Shown here: one piece after another, positions 12,719 to 22,454 of the stretch | How the letters are laid out: the number at the start of each line of letters is the position of its first letter | How positions within the stretch are numbered: the stretch's first letter is position 1 | DNA from: Branchiostoma floridae | Lineage: Eukaryota > Chordata > Leptocardii > Amphioxiformes > Branchiostomatidae | Length of the DNA stretch: 64,000 nt | Direction: 5' to 3' | NCBI RefSeq assembly: GCF_000003815.2 | Contig: NC_049994.1 | Location: 10,831,751 to 10,895,750 of the forward strand | Notes under the pieces: generated by a model | Database searches by the model: none | Told to the model about the DNA's origin: nothing | The model's input: only the letters and a program-made list of their open reading frames with translations | Position numbers and translations under genes: made by a program

Positions 12719-13462
12719 CAGGGCTGTCTCCAGATTTATTTTTTTTCTGTCCTACTCATTGTTGAATTTGGAGCTCAGGATGTTCATTTTAGTTTGTTTG
12801 TTTTAGTCTGTCATTTTCATCATCATCATCATCGCCGTATATCAGTCTTCGCTGATGCAGGCCATCTGTCATTTTAAGCTGATGAAAACACATTTTCATC
12901 TATTTCTGGTATAGTTTTGTATATTATGTCATAACTGTGACGCGAAAATGTTCGATACAGGTGTTCTGGACCGTGTGATATCTTTCCATATCACACAGGC
13001 TCGAAGTTTGTATCACACAGGCTTCCTTTGAGTAAATCAAACCATTTTGAGCGGGCCGAGTGCGGCACGGTTGGCAATTCAAATACCAGATTCGGACGTT
13101 TGAACATTGCTGTTCTAACACAATTTGTTCAAGGGCATCAAATTTGTTCAACTTCTGGCGCATTTCGCATCAAAACATGGGTTCTTTCAGGTGGGTATGA
13201 CATAAATAAAATACAACATGGTGTATTCTGCATAACCCTCCGTCCCAGCCCTCCTGCGGGTCGGATCGCTCTCCGGCCTTCGGGCAATCAACCCGCGGTC
13301 GCGATGGAACCTCGGGTGATACAGAATACACTGTGTTATATTCTATACGTATGTATGTATAGTATGGTTCAGATTTTTGGGACGGAAAGGGTAAAATTTT
13401 TGTCCATCCCAACAAACAAATTTCCGCCCAGGACAGAGGGACGGGTCCTGGAGACAGCCCAA
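12719..13462. mobile_element. Non-autonomous hAT-like element, 744 bp
   Basis: The left terminus CAGGGCTGTCTCCAG starts at 12719 and the right terminus CTGGAGACAGCCC ends near 13462. They are flanked by TTCTACTG (12711-12718) and GTCTACTG (13463-13470), an 8-bp target duplication with one mismatch. CAGGG termini and 8-bp duplications are typical of hAT elements. The right subterminal GGAC/GGACGGG motifs resemble those of the larger element in SAP18 intron 1. No transposase frame is visible; a second foldback sits inside. Confidence 0.7.
13210..13342. mobile_element. Nested MITE-like foldback inside the 12719-13462 element
   Basis: A 29-bp left arm (13210-13238, core GTGTATTCTGCATAACCC) is the reverse complement, with about six mismatches, of 13314-13342 (core GGGTGATACAGAATACAC). 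The GC-rich middle (GCGGGT ... ACCCGC) can also pair. It is either a nested insertion or a palindromic core of the host element. Confidence 0.55.
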
Positions 13463-14554
13463 GTCTACTGCCTATCTTATAAAGTTCTTACATTTTTTAG
13501 CTATATATTGTCATTGGCAGGTGCCCAAAGATAGAGGCTCAACTTTGTGTTTGAGGTGTGCATGTACACATGAGAAAACACAGTGGTAGACATTGGACAC
13601 TGAAAAGACTTCAAAATCACTAAACAAGACTTAAAACATTACTAGATGTTATTCTATCTATTGTCAGATAATCTACATCTACATTTAAGGCTACTTTCTT
13701 TCAATTGTCTCAATACTAATCCTTAGGCTACAGTCTGACACGGCAATTAAATTTCTCTTTCTTATAGGAATGTACAGAATAATGTGTAGAATATTATCAA
13801 CGATTCATAAATGAAAACATTTGCCCATTCCAGGAGCTTTTTTTTTCAATTATGTAGTGGCTTTGTATCATAAATTGACCCAGAATATTAATGTAGATAC
13901 CTACAGTGTCCAGGGGCCACAAAAAAGTTAATTTCGTGGATTACATCTCTGTAGACAAATGATCTTAAACGCAAGAGTGAGACAGACATTGACATAACTC
14001 ATTATGATATGATCAGTACATGATACAAGACGGATTACAATCCTAACCTATTCCAGCACGTGGACAATGTTGAAAAAGACTGCCTTTTTTAATAGTCCAT
14101 CGCAATTTTCTCAAATTTTTTAAAAGAACGTGCCAAAATCAAGATGAGAATAGATTTTGTTCACAATGTAAAATTTGTGTGCCTAAACATCACCACATGA
14201 TTGCTAAACACACACACTTGTCAGGGTTTTTATTCTCATAATACCCCAGTCTCTAGCCTCTACTGACACTTAGAAAAATAAATAAACATCTCAATTGAAG
14301 GGTGGGAACAAGGCAGACTTTGATGCTGACACGATCTCAGTAGTTTCCATCAAAGACCTCTTAAGGCCAAAAAAAATGTAGAAATCAGCCAAAGACAACA
14401 ATTTTCCAAAGGAGTTGATCAGCCACAGAGAAATTACTCTAACACAGACATCATTTCGTAAATTTGGAAAGACTAAGTCTAAGTCTGTGTGGGGAATTTT
14501 GTTAGACACAGCAATGTTTGTTCTACATTCTCCACGTATTTTCACATTGTAATA

Positions 14555-14736
14555 CAGTAGAAGCCGCTTAAATCCCCCCCAAAAAAAACAATTTGCCAGA
14601 GCATTTTGTGCAATTATCCGAATGGTGCAATAAAGCGAAGTTATTAAGCTGGGCTGCACCACCGTGGGATTTGGGGATTTCGTGCAATTAACAGAAGTGT
14701 GCGATTATCCGTTGTGCAATTAACTGGCTTCCACTG
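14555..14736. mobile_element. pogo/Tigger-type MITE with TA target duplication
   Basis: The left end CAGTAGAAGCC and right end GGCTTCCACTG are inverted repeats, flanked by TA on both sides (14553-14554 and 14737-14738). The interior repeats GTGCAATTA-type motifs near both ends. The CAGTnGAAnCC terminus and TA duplication fit the pogo branch of Tc1/mariner. It is 182 bp long and non-coding. Confidence 0.75.
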
Positions 14737-15455
14737 TATATTAGTAGTTTTAGCAAATTGTTGATCTAGATGTGTATTCCATTATAATTGAGCAGAGCTT
14801 TGGGCAAATTGTTGATCCTCTTTTGGCCATTTCTACTATTAACTTTGACTTGAGACGAATCTTGGGGAAACTACCATGATCTTGAACCACGCTACGCCGT
14901 AACGGTCAGACAATAAGTATTTCACCCCCTATATGTTTAAGTTCACACTTTTGAAGTGCACACATGCAGTGATGACATGTGGATAGTGTTGAAGGGCCCT
15001 TGCAAACCATACGTATCAAGTTTTTTTTACGATTGCGGCCCGATCTGACTCTTTGTAGTAAAGGTGCTAGCGCTTTTCCAAACATTGTTTTCTGCACATC
15101 GAATGCGCCATCAGGGATATCAAGCATATTACCACTATTGTGCACTAATATTTAGGAATGAATCCTTGACGAAAAAATCTGTGTCACTGAAAAACGCTTA
15201 AAAGAACGGTCTTTTTGAGAAATATAAAAGATTACTAGAGCAATAGCTGAAAAATTGGGAGCCAAACTATGGGGGCACCTATAATCTTTGTCTTGTTTCC
15301 ACGGACAACTTCCCCGTATGGTCAAACAGAGTACGAACCTTAAAGAATGGCCAGCTAGGGGCCTTCAACTTTGACATATTACCCACAATTCATCACGCTG
15401 TGCATGTGCACTTCAAACCATGAACTACCTTATCCAACATTTCTGGTCTGGAAGG

Positions 15456-17644
15456 TCACTCCATGGCCTCAGGTATCTCACTCCCATCCACTATGAGGGA
15501 ATGTACGATGCCGTCTTTCCTCTTCCCACTGCTGACGGCCTTGACATAGCAGCCATGGTTGCCAACTGTGAAGTGGGTTTCTGTGCCATCATCAACAAAT
15601 TCACCCTGGAAGCATTGGAAAAGCAAGGACGTTATATAGAAGCGCTTTGAGCAAAATGTTGATCTCGATGTCTATTCACATTATAATTGACCAGCACTTT
15701 GAGCACGTTCTCTTTGAACACGTTCTTGAGTTATTCTCATTCACATTTGAAAGAAAATTGGCGCCTGCAGTTCCAACAAAGCTGCTTGGGGTCTACCACT
15801 CAAAAATCCAGAACACAAGATATAAAATATGGAAGTTTTGCTGCAGTACCTTAGGCAGCCACTAAGGGGCCCATTATCAAAGTTGACCTTTGTTTACCTG
15901 ACCCCTACCCACCAACCAAATATCATCAGGATCCATCCAAGGGCTCTTGAGTTATGCTGGTAACTCACAGACAGACAGACAGACAGACAAACACGCTCAA
16001 AACATGACCTTCTGGCAAAGGTGACAGATTACATAACTTGGCACCAGAGCTACATGTTGATACCTACCGCAGTCTCCATCTGTTTGCCATTACACCAGAT
16101 GTCCATGGTGTCTTTCTCTGTGTGAAGAAACAACAAACAAGTCAGACATACATGATGAGGGACTGCAGGGCTAGAAATACTTTTCTCTGCATACCTGCAC
16201 TGGTACAGGTACCACTGATAATTACCTGCCCAGACAAATTTTACCTGCACCACTCTGATCATACTAAAATTGTTCAGGAACCATTGTTACTTTTTCTTAT
16301 GTACTATGTAGGCGGTACCAGTCAATGCAACTAGTGACAATCCACATACAACTACATCATCATACATAAATTTACTATGATACGAGTATGTAGTAAATTT
16401 ATGTATAAAACCCAGTACATGGACCAATGTAGGTTAGGTGCAGGTAGACATCAGAAATATCTGCACAGTATTTTACCTACATATGCAGGTGGTATTTTGA
16501 GCCCTGGGCTGTCAGTTGGGTAGGCATGGCTTATCATTCAGGTTCAACTAAATCTTTATTCTTACTTCAACCATTCTGTTTTTCTTTAACCATCCTTGCT
16601 TGAACCAATGCCTTCTTTCTTTTTTTTTACCTGCCTTTCAGTGTATTGGGGCAGTGACCATCTCTGTCTCTGTAGCCCTTGGGCCACACAGGCAAATATA
16701 GTAGGGGATAAGCCCAATGGTAGTGGAGTGTGTTCAACTCTTGTAATCTTTCTCGTAAGTACTGAGAGTAAAGTACAGTATGTACCATTCTTTATTCAGT
16801 ATGTACCAGTTTTTGGTATGATCTGGCTGGGGTTTAAACTACCGGCCTTCAATCTGCAAAGGAGAACACTTAAAAGTTTCACCTAGTACAATTCTGGTGT
16901 CTACACCGTCCAGGGTTAGCGTCCATGTCTTGCTGGTCTTGGATCGGTTTTCGATGAACTTCTCCAGGGATTTCCCGTCCACGTCCAGCGTGTACTGGTA
17001 CGCAAACCCGCTGACGGCCTCGATGAAGATGACGGCCTTGTGGCCCTTGCCTATCGTGAAGGACTCTTTCCCCACCAGCTTGAACATCCAGTTTCTCCGC
17101 AACAACTCCTGAGGAAATAAACGTTGTATGTATTAAATCATGGTCAAGTCTGTCATCATGGTAAGACACCTGTTTCTGCACATTTCAGATGGATAGCACT
17201 TTCCTATGTTTTTATCTACATGAAAAATGGAGATATAGTTTTGGGTGAGTGTCTGTCAGGTGTGTGGGGGGGGGAGTCTGTGTCATGTGTGTGTGGGGGG
17301 GGGGAGGTGTGCACTGTGTGTATGTCACTCACTCACTCACACACTGTCCGGTTTAACGTGTTTCTGGATTTTTGAAGCCAGTATAATTCAATAACCTCTT
17401 GATGGTTTACAATGATATTTAGTATGTGGGTTAGCTATATATATAGGATCATTTGCATAATCAGAATATTTCATGGAGGTATGAGGTCTCCCAACTCTTG
17501 TTTTGTACGGTGCCGCTTACGTACCTTGTTATCGACGGTGACGACTCTCTTGCCCGTGGTTGTTCCGTGTTCAAACTGAACCTTGTGCACGCCGTCGCTT
17601 AGCGCCACCTCCCACACCGCAACCACATCGGACATGGCGGCCAT
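15456..17644 (-). CDS. FAIM, Fas apoptotic inhibitory molecule 1 (complete, 4 exons)
   Basis: FAIM is a cytosolic protein that protects cells from death-receptor-induced apoptosis and is reported to prevent protein aggregation. Exons on the minus strand are 17644-17525, 17108-16883, 16117-16068 and 15605-15456 (stop at 15458-15456), all GT-AG. The predicted protein is 181 residues against 179 for the human short form. Hallmarks in order are VAVWEVALSDGVHKVQFEHG near the N-terminus, NWMFKLVGKESF, SGFAYQYTLDVDGKSLEKF, MDIWCNGKQMETA, and the last exon with TETHFTVGNH and SGKRKDGIVHSLIVDG. The start is the ATG at 17644; a second in-frame ATG three codons on (17635) is an alternative. Exon 2 ends in phase 1 and joins cleanly to exon 3. 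The introns hold a hAT-like MITE (16166-16506), a repeat fragment (15746-16024) and a G/T-rich microsatellite. The gene is convergent with Pur-alpha and divergent from the giant acidic gene. Confidence 0.96.
15746..16024. repeat. Fragment of dispersed repeat family R1 (FAIM intron 3)
   Basis: Shares long stretches with 19600-19960: GGCGCCTGCAGTTC, CTGCTGCAGTACCTTAG, CCCCTACCCACC, TTGAGTTATGCTG, then an (ACAG)n run and CTGGCAAAGGT at the end. It is the 3' portion of the family whose fuller copies are at 18861-19966 and 49641-51271. It ends about 44 bp from FAIM exon 4, counted on the plus strand. Confidence 0.75.
16166..16506. mobile_element. hAT-like MITE with central palindrome (FAIM intron 2)
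   Basis: The left end CAGGGCTAGAAATA and right end TATTTTGAGCCCTG are imperfect inverted repeats. In the centre TACATAAATTTACTA (16363-16377) is the perfect complement of TAGTAAATTTATGTA (16391-16405). Several TACCTGCA/GCAGGTA motifs occur at both ends. No clean 8-bp target duplication is visible. It is 341 bp long and non-coding. Confidence 0.65.
17255..17345. repeat. G-rich and GT-rich microsatellite with CACT run
   Basis: GTGTGTGGGGGGGGG occurs twice, followed by alternating GT and CACTCACTCAC. It lies in FAIM intron 1. No function inferred. Confidence 0.85.
17440..17505. repeat. R1-family terminal fragment beside the FAIM exon 1 donor
   Basis: The text TTTGCATAATCAGAATAT, then TTCATGGAGGTATGAGGTC and AACTCTTGTTTT, matches 63110-63158 and the inverted end at 49641-49675. 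It ends about 20 bp from the FAIM exon 1 splice donor (minus strand, 17524). Confidence 0.7.
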
Positions 17645-17648
17645 TTTG
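17633..17648 (-). promoter_or_regulatory. YY1-like motif over the FAIM start codon
   Basis: On the minus strand the start context is AAAATGGCCGCCATG. Read on the plus strand, GGCGGCCATTTTG matches the YY1 core GCCATnTT. YY1 sites overlapping start codons are known in animal housekeeping genes; SAP18 here has the same feature. Confidence 0.5.
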
Positions 17649-18125
17649 CGCTACTTCTGTACGGAGCAATAAGACAGCACCTTAATATAAATAAATACCG
17701 GGTGTAGTGTTATTTGCAACCATTAGGTACGCATTTTTTTTAGTTATGAGGCTGATTGACGTGATCGAGGCACCTCCTCGAATGTCGACCCCCATTTTAC
17801 ACCCCTATCGAAAGATGAATTCGTGAATTCTTCATCAGGCTACAGCATAGAAGAAACCAGGTTTGATATATAACGCCAACAATGGATGAGGGTTACCCAA
17901 TGAATAAAGGTGAAATCACCCGGACAAGCTATCCTTGATTTATGCAAATGTGACTTCATTTGACTGACAACACTGAGGCAGCAATAATTTGGTTTGTTGA
18001 CATAACGTTACCCTTTAGCTCAGATTGAACTAAACAATGTGACTATACAATTTGAGATGCTGCATTGTGTGCAATATGGGGGTTGCAGAAACACAGACAC
18101 AAGAAGCCCCCACTCCATTTGGGTG

Positions 18126-18171
18126 CAAGGAGGTTGAAAAGGGTAATACCTTCTTCTTTTCAATCTCCTTG
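18126..18171. repeat. Foldback with 16-bp arms
   Basis: CAAGGAGGTTGAAAAG (18126-18141) pairs with CTTTTCAATCTCCTTG (18156-18171) with one mismatch and a 14-nt loop. It may be the core of a miniature element. Confidence 0.55.
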
Positions 18172-18860
18172 TTGGGTGCAATAACAATGGAAGCAATCAA
18201 GCACAGCATGTGACCCTCCTTGATGTAACATAAGCTTCTTCAGACATATTACCTGCATTTTCACGTTAATGATCATAAACCATTGCGTTACAAGTCCCTT
18301 GACAATCTGCAATCACATATTTTCCAACAGTGATCTTCTAGAATTTTGATTTATTATTTTCAAGCACGCAAAAATTATGTTGGATTTCCTGACATGATGA
18401 GAGGTCGGAGTCCCAAACGTTACCATGGTTTTGGGGACATCGCACCAACCCTGCAACCCGGATGTCACATTTTAAGGGTCCCGGCGGTTTTCAAACAAAT
18501 CAGCTCATAAAATCAGCAACGTTTACACATTATTACACATGACATATCATCTAAAAGATGTATTCTTCGACATACCTATCTCAGAAACTCCAGAAAACAG
18601 CAAGACTTCGTTGGAGAGAACGCTGCCTGCGTTTGGTTGCGGTGTCAAGGATGAACGCATCAAGTGTGAAGAATTTCTAAGCGCCTCCTGGCGAGGTTTT
18701 ACTGAATTATACATGACACGACAGGTGTCTGTAGCTGTTAATCTTCCAGCAAATTGTCCCTTGGGAAATTCATAAATCTATGTCCACGTGGCTAGAATCT
18801 GTAACGTTGTATATAATCGCATTTCGCTTAGGTGTAAAACAGCAGCTAATGGCAAAGACA

Positions 18861-19966
18861 ACTAGAGTTCCACGAACACATACCTTTGCCAAATAAACCA
18901 GGTTTGTTATGTAGAATGATGTCTGTAGACAAATGCGTTACTCATTTCATTTTCTTCATAAGTATATGCTTGGAGTTGGTTTATAAAATTTCGGCATTGA
19001 TTATGCAAATTAGATCCCAAGTTACAATTAATTGATATCAAATTGTATCAAGCATAACTTAAGCTATCAGCATACCAAAAATCATGATGATCCTTTGATC
19101 CATTCTTGACTTATTCTCTTTCAAATTCTTTAAATACACCTCTTACTCTCTTCCCTCTTTCTCAGTTACATACGTGACAACTTTGATGAAAGTACTATAA
19201 TGGAATGCAGTGGATTTATAAACTTTTCCTCATCAATTATGCAAATTAGCTGTTAATTTGCATAATAAGTATCACATTATATAAGTCTTCACTTAGGCTA
19301 TCTACATGCCAAAAATCATGACGATCCGTCAACACGTTCACATTTTCTCATTAATTATGCAAATGAGAGCATCATTTGCATGATAAATATCTATCGACAT
19401 TTCTCTCCTTCCCAGCTACATATGTGACAAGTTTGAAAGTCCTATCATGGAATGCAGTGGATTTATAAATTTTCCTCATTAATTATGCAAATTAGCTGTT
19501 GATTTGCATAATTAGTATACCATTATATAAGTCATCACTCATTCTATCTACATACCAAAAATCATGACGATCCGTCACCACGTTGTAGAGTTACTCTCGT
19601 CCAAAGTTTGAAAGGAAACCGGCGCCTGCAGTTCTAAAAAAGCCGCTAGGGGGCCCAAACTCACAGCACTTACTCTCTGCCTCGAGGGCTATCTACCACT
19701 TAAAATTCATGATCACAGCATGTCCAGAACAGGAGATATCAAAAATTGAGTTTCTGCTGCAGTACCTTAGCAAGCCGCTAGGGGGCCCATTATCGAACTT
19801 GACCTTCGTTTTCCCGACCCCTACCCACCTACCAAATATTATCGGGATTCATCCAAGACTTCTTGAGTTATGCTGTTAACACACACACAGACACACACAC
19901 AGACACACAGACTCACAAGCCCAAAACATAACCTTAGCCATTCTGGCAAAGGTAAAAATTCGGCAC
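18861..19966. mobile_element. Dispersed repeat R1, near-full copy (about 1.1 kb)
   Basis: The left end ACTAGAGTTC, followed by ACATACCTTTGCC, is mirrored by GGCAAAGGTAAAAATTCGG at the right end. The interior has several near-repeats of a CATTAATTATGCAAATTAG block, each followed by text like CCAAAAATCATGACGATCC. Then come GGCGCCTGCAGTTC, CGCTAGGGGGCCCA, CCCCTACCCACC, and an (ACACAG)n tract. Other copies are at 15746-16024, 49641-51271 and 62995-63158. Non-coding; probably a non-autonomous DNA transposon. Confidence 0.7.
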
Positions 19967-21297
19967 GTAAGACATTACGATTATGTTACGTTGAGTGCTG
20001 TAACTTCGGATGTGCTGCAATTTCGGACGGATTTCAGATGGTCTCATTATGCAAAAGTGAACCATGTTTGTTTTCATCAACAGTGCTAAACAAAATCGTG
20101 AAGAACCCAAGTTAATGCACAGAGCTGTCGTCTGAATGTATCGCGGATTGTGTACGATTTTTGAGAAATTCGAGCATTGAAAACGGCTACGTGGCAAGGT
20201 CAGTGCGTAGTGGCGCATCTTACATTTAACTTACTAAACAATCACCATGCAAATTTAATTGTTTTACACACGAGGCATAAAGCTATACAAAAACACCGAA
20301 AACGTGGGTCTTGAGGACTTTATCTGGTATTTAATTGACTTGAAATAACGAAGTCGAACGTTATCTGCTTCGCGAATTCAAGATTACGAGTATTTCTTGC
20401 ATCTTGTGTCGTCTGTTACAAATGCCAATCAAAATACCAGTAAGCCTTGTATCTGTCCTTGAACAAAGACCCTTCGGGCGGAACTCGCTTGATGTCAGAC
20501 TGTAGCTTGTTATTAGGAACCATCTTACTTGCTAACCTTCTGCAGGTACACATTACTAGAAAAGTTGAAAGGCCGTCTGAGCACTTCAACATTAGTTGGT
20601 GACGTAATCGTCTTGAACCCGTTTTACCGGTCTTTTTCTGTCGTCCCAAATATGACCAAGTCACGCAGCATTCTCATTTAATCTCCAAGCAGATGTATAA
20701 GTTTGCCTGTTTTACAGCTCATATTATTCGGTATCATTTCTGGTCGGTACTAATAATTGGTTTATTTATCAATAGCATGCACTTATAGTATACAAAGCCT
20801 CGCAGGCAACCTTGGTTGTCTGAATTACGCTTGTGTTTACGAAATGACATAGTTATATTATTTCAATTTTGTAACAACTTACAATGATCATTTAAAATCC
20901 GTTCGTGTTACAAAATTAGTTAAAGCTCTACATATATACGGAGTGAAATTGCAAAAGATGTTACCGTGAAATGAGCACTAGTAAGCCCAGATTTTTTAAG
21001 AATTTTTTTTAAGCAACATGATACATTTTAGTGCAAATGTACCCAACCTGCTAAACGGTTATAACTTACACGCAATAACTACTAGTTTCCCGGTGGCGTT
21101 TTTTTACCTTTCACCAAAACAAGTTATAGACATAGCACAACTGTACCGTAACGTTTGTAAGTTTGTTGATGCTACCACGTTTCTTCAGCCAAGAACAACA
21201 AAGGCTGTCTGATTCTAATGCATAGGACAGACCTAAGCCTCAGATATGTGCCAGTATAAACAGCATATCCCCGAGCTGGCATATGCGTTTGTAAAGT

Positions 21298-21516
21298 AAA
21301 GGTGCGCTCCCACCGCACTTGTGTCAAGCTTGCGTCACTGAGGGGTTCGTTCACTGCGTCGCTGTTTTGTTATTTTCTCCGATTTTTTATTATCTAAATA
21401 TTGCGTAATACGTAAAAGTATGACTTAGAAGACGACAAAATACACAAAAAGAAAGAAAATTCGTTTTTTATCTCATGATGCAAGCTTGACACAAGTGCCC
21501 TGGGAGCGCACCTTTT
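21298..21516. mobile_element. MITE with inverted termini of about 37 bp
   Basis: The left end AAAGGTGCGCTCCCA, continuing into GCACTTGTGTCAAGCTTGC, is mirrored almost perfectly by the right end (GCAAGCTTGACACAAGTGC, then TGGGAGCGCACCTTT). The interior of about 140 bp is AT-rich and non-coding. The flanking dinucleotide may be TA. Confidence 0.8.
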
Positions 21517-22454
21517 TAGTACTATCGCAAAGTTGTTGTTTTACCTTTATCTAACTTTTATACATCTTCAGCCTAAGCCGTTTTTCAAGATGTCAAGGGT
21601 GGGGCAGGTCAGGTATCTTGCCTTCCTAATAGCACACACACAAAAAATACAATTCAACATTCCATAAACAATTCAACATTCCAGAAATACCAAGGTTAAC
21701 CGGTTGCTAATAAGCACCAACAACAAATTGCCAACAAAGCGTATAAAACGAATACACGTACAGATACATGTTCGTGTATATGAATTTTTATAGGGTTCAC
21801 CACAAAACAAGGCTCAATGCAAGGAGTCACTCATACGTTTTTGGTTACTATACTGTATTGTGACGACAGATATTTGTTTTTAAAACTTTTTAAATAGATT
21901 GTAACCCCCACAGGGAAGCAATCCCATGGAAGCTTCTTTCATGATTATGTAGTTTTAGGAACGAAGCTATCGGCTTATTTACAGATCTGTCAATAAAGCG
22001 TGATTTCCCTCTCTGTCGAATGTTACAATTTCAAAGTTAGTCACCTTTCCCACTGATCATGCCAATGGGGTTGAAAAGATCATACCGAGGTCCTTTTCTT
22101 TTCTACGCTTTGTATTTTGTTTCATACGTCTCTTTCCCGAAGTCAAAAGTACGAGTCGTTTTCTGATGTTTATGATTCGTGCTCCACTATAACCTTCGGT
22201 CCGCCTGCCCCGTTTGTCTGGATGCAGACTGAGGCTAAAGCCATTGTCCTGTGACGGAATGCTCTTCCCTGTGAACCACCTGCGGGCAAACGGGACCTGC
22301 GTATTCGGGCCCAACAAGCGAGAGACAATTGTTTAGGTGTGCTGGCGACGTGGCAGAAGCTAGAAGTGGTTACGCCCATTGATAGGCTGCTAACATATCG
22401 ACATTCCAGACTAACGCGCGAACTCTAACACTCTGAGACTCATTCTGACCAATA

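Larger units (their letters stand above)
6481..15455. other. Gene-poor interval between convergent Pur-alpha and FAIM
   Basis: About 9 kb between the stop codons of two convergent genes. Part is presumably Pur-alpha 3' untranslated sequence. No homology-bearing reading frame is seen; the open frames are short and low in complexity. It contains (GATT)n at about 6978-7000, three X-box-like motifs, and the miniature elements listed separately (10647-10768, 12719-13462, 14555-14736). Confidence 0.6.
17645..22454. other. Intergenic region between divergent FAIM and giant acidic gene
   Basis: 4.8 kb of AT-rich sequence without a recognisable exon. It must contain the promoters of both divergent genes. 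Repeats listed separately are a foldback at 18126-18171, an R1 copy at 18861-19966, and a MITE at 21298-21516. The last 400 bp before 22455 are more GC-rich. Confidence 0.6.

Noticed and set aside
13028-13534. A 168-codon plus-strand open frame
   Set aside because: It spans the hAT-like element at 12719-13462 and its internal foldback and has no protein-like composition or family motif.
14291-14662. A 123-codon minus-strand open frame with a glycine/tryptophan start
   Set aside because: It overlaps the pogo-type MITE, and the remainder has no detectable similarity to known proteins or splice-consistent ends.
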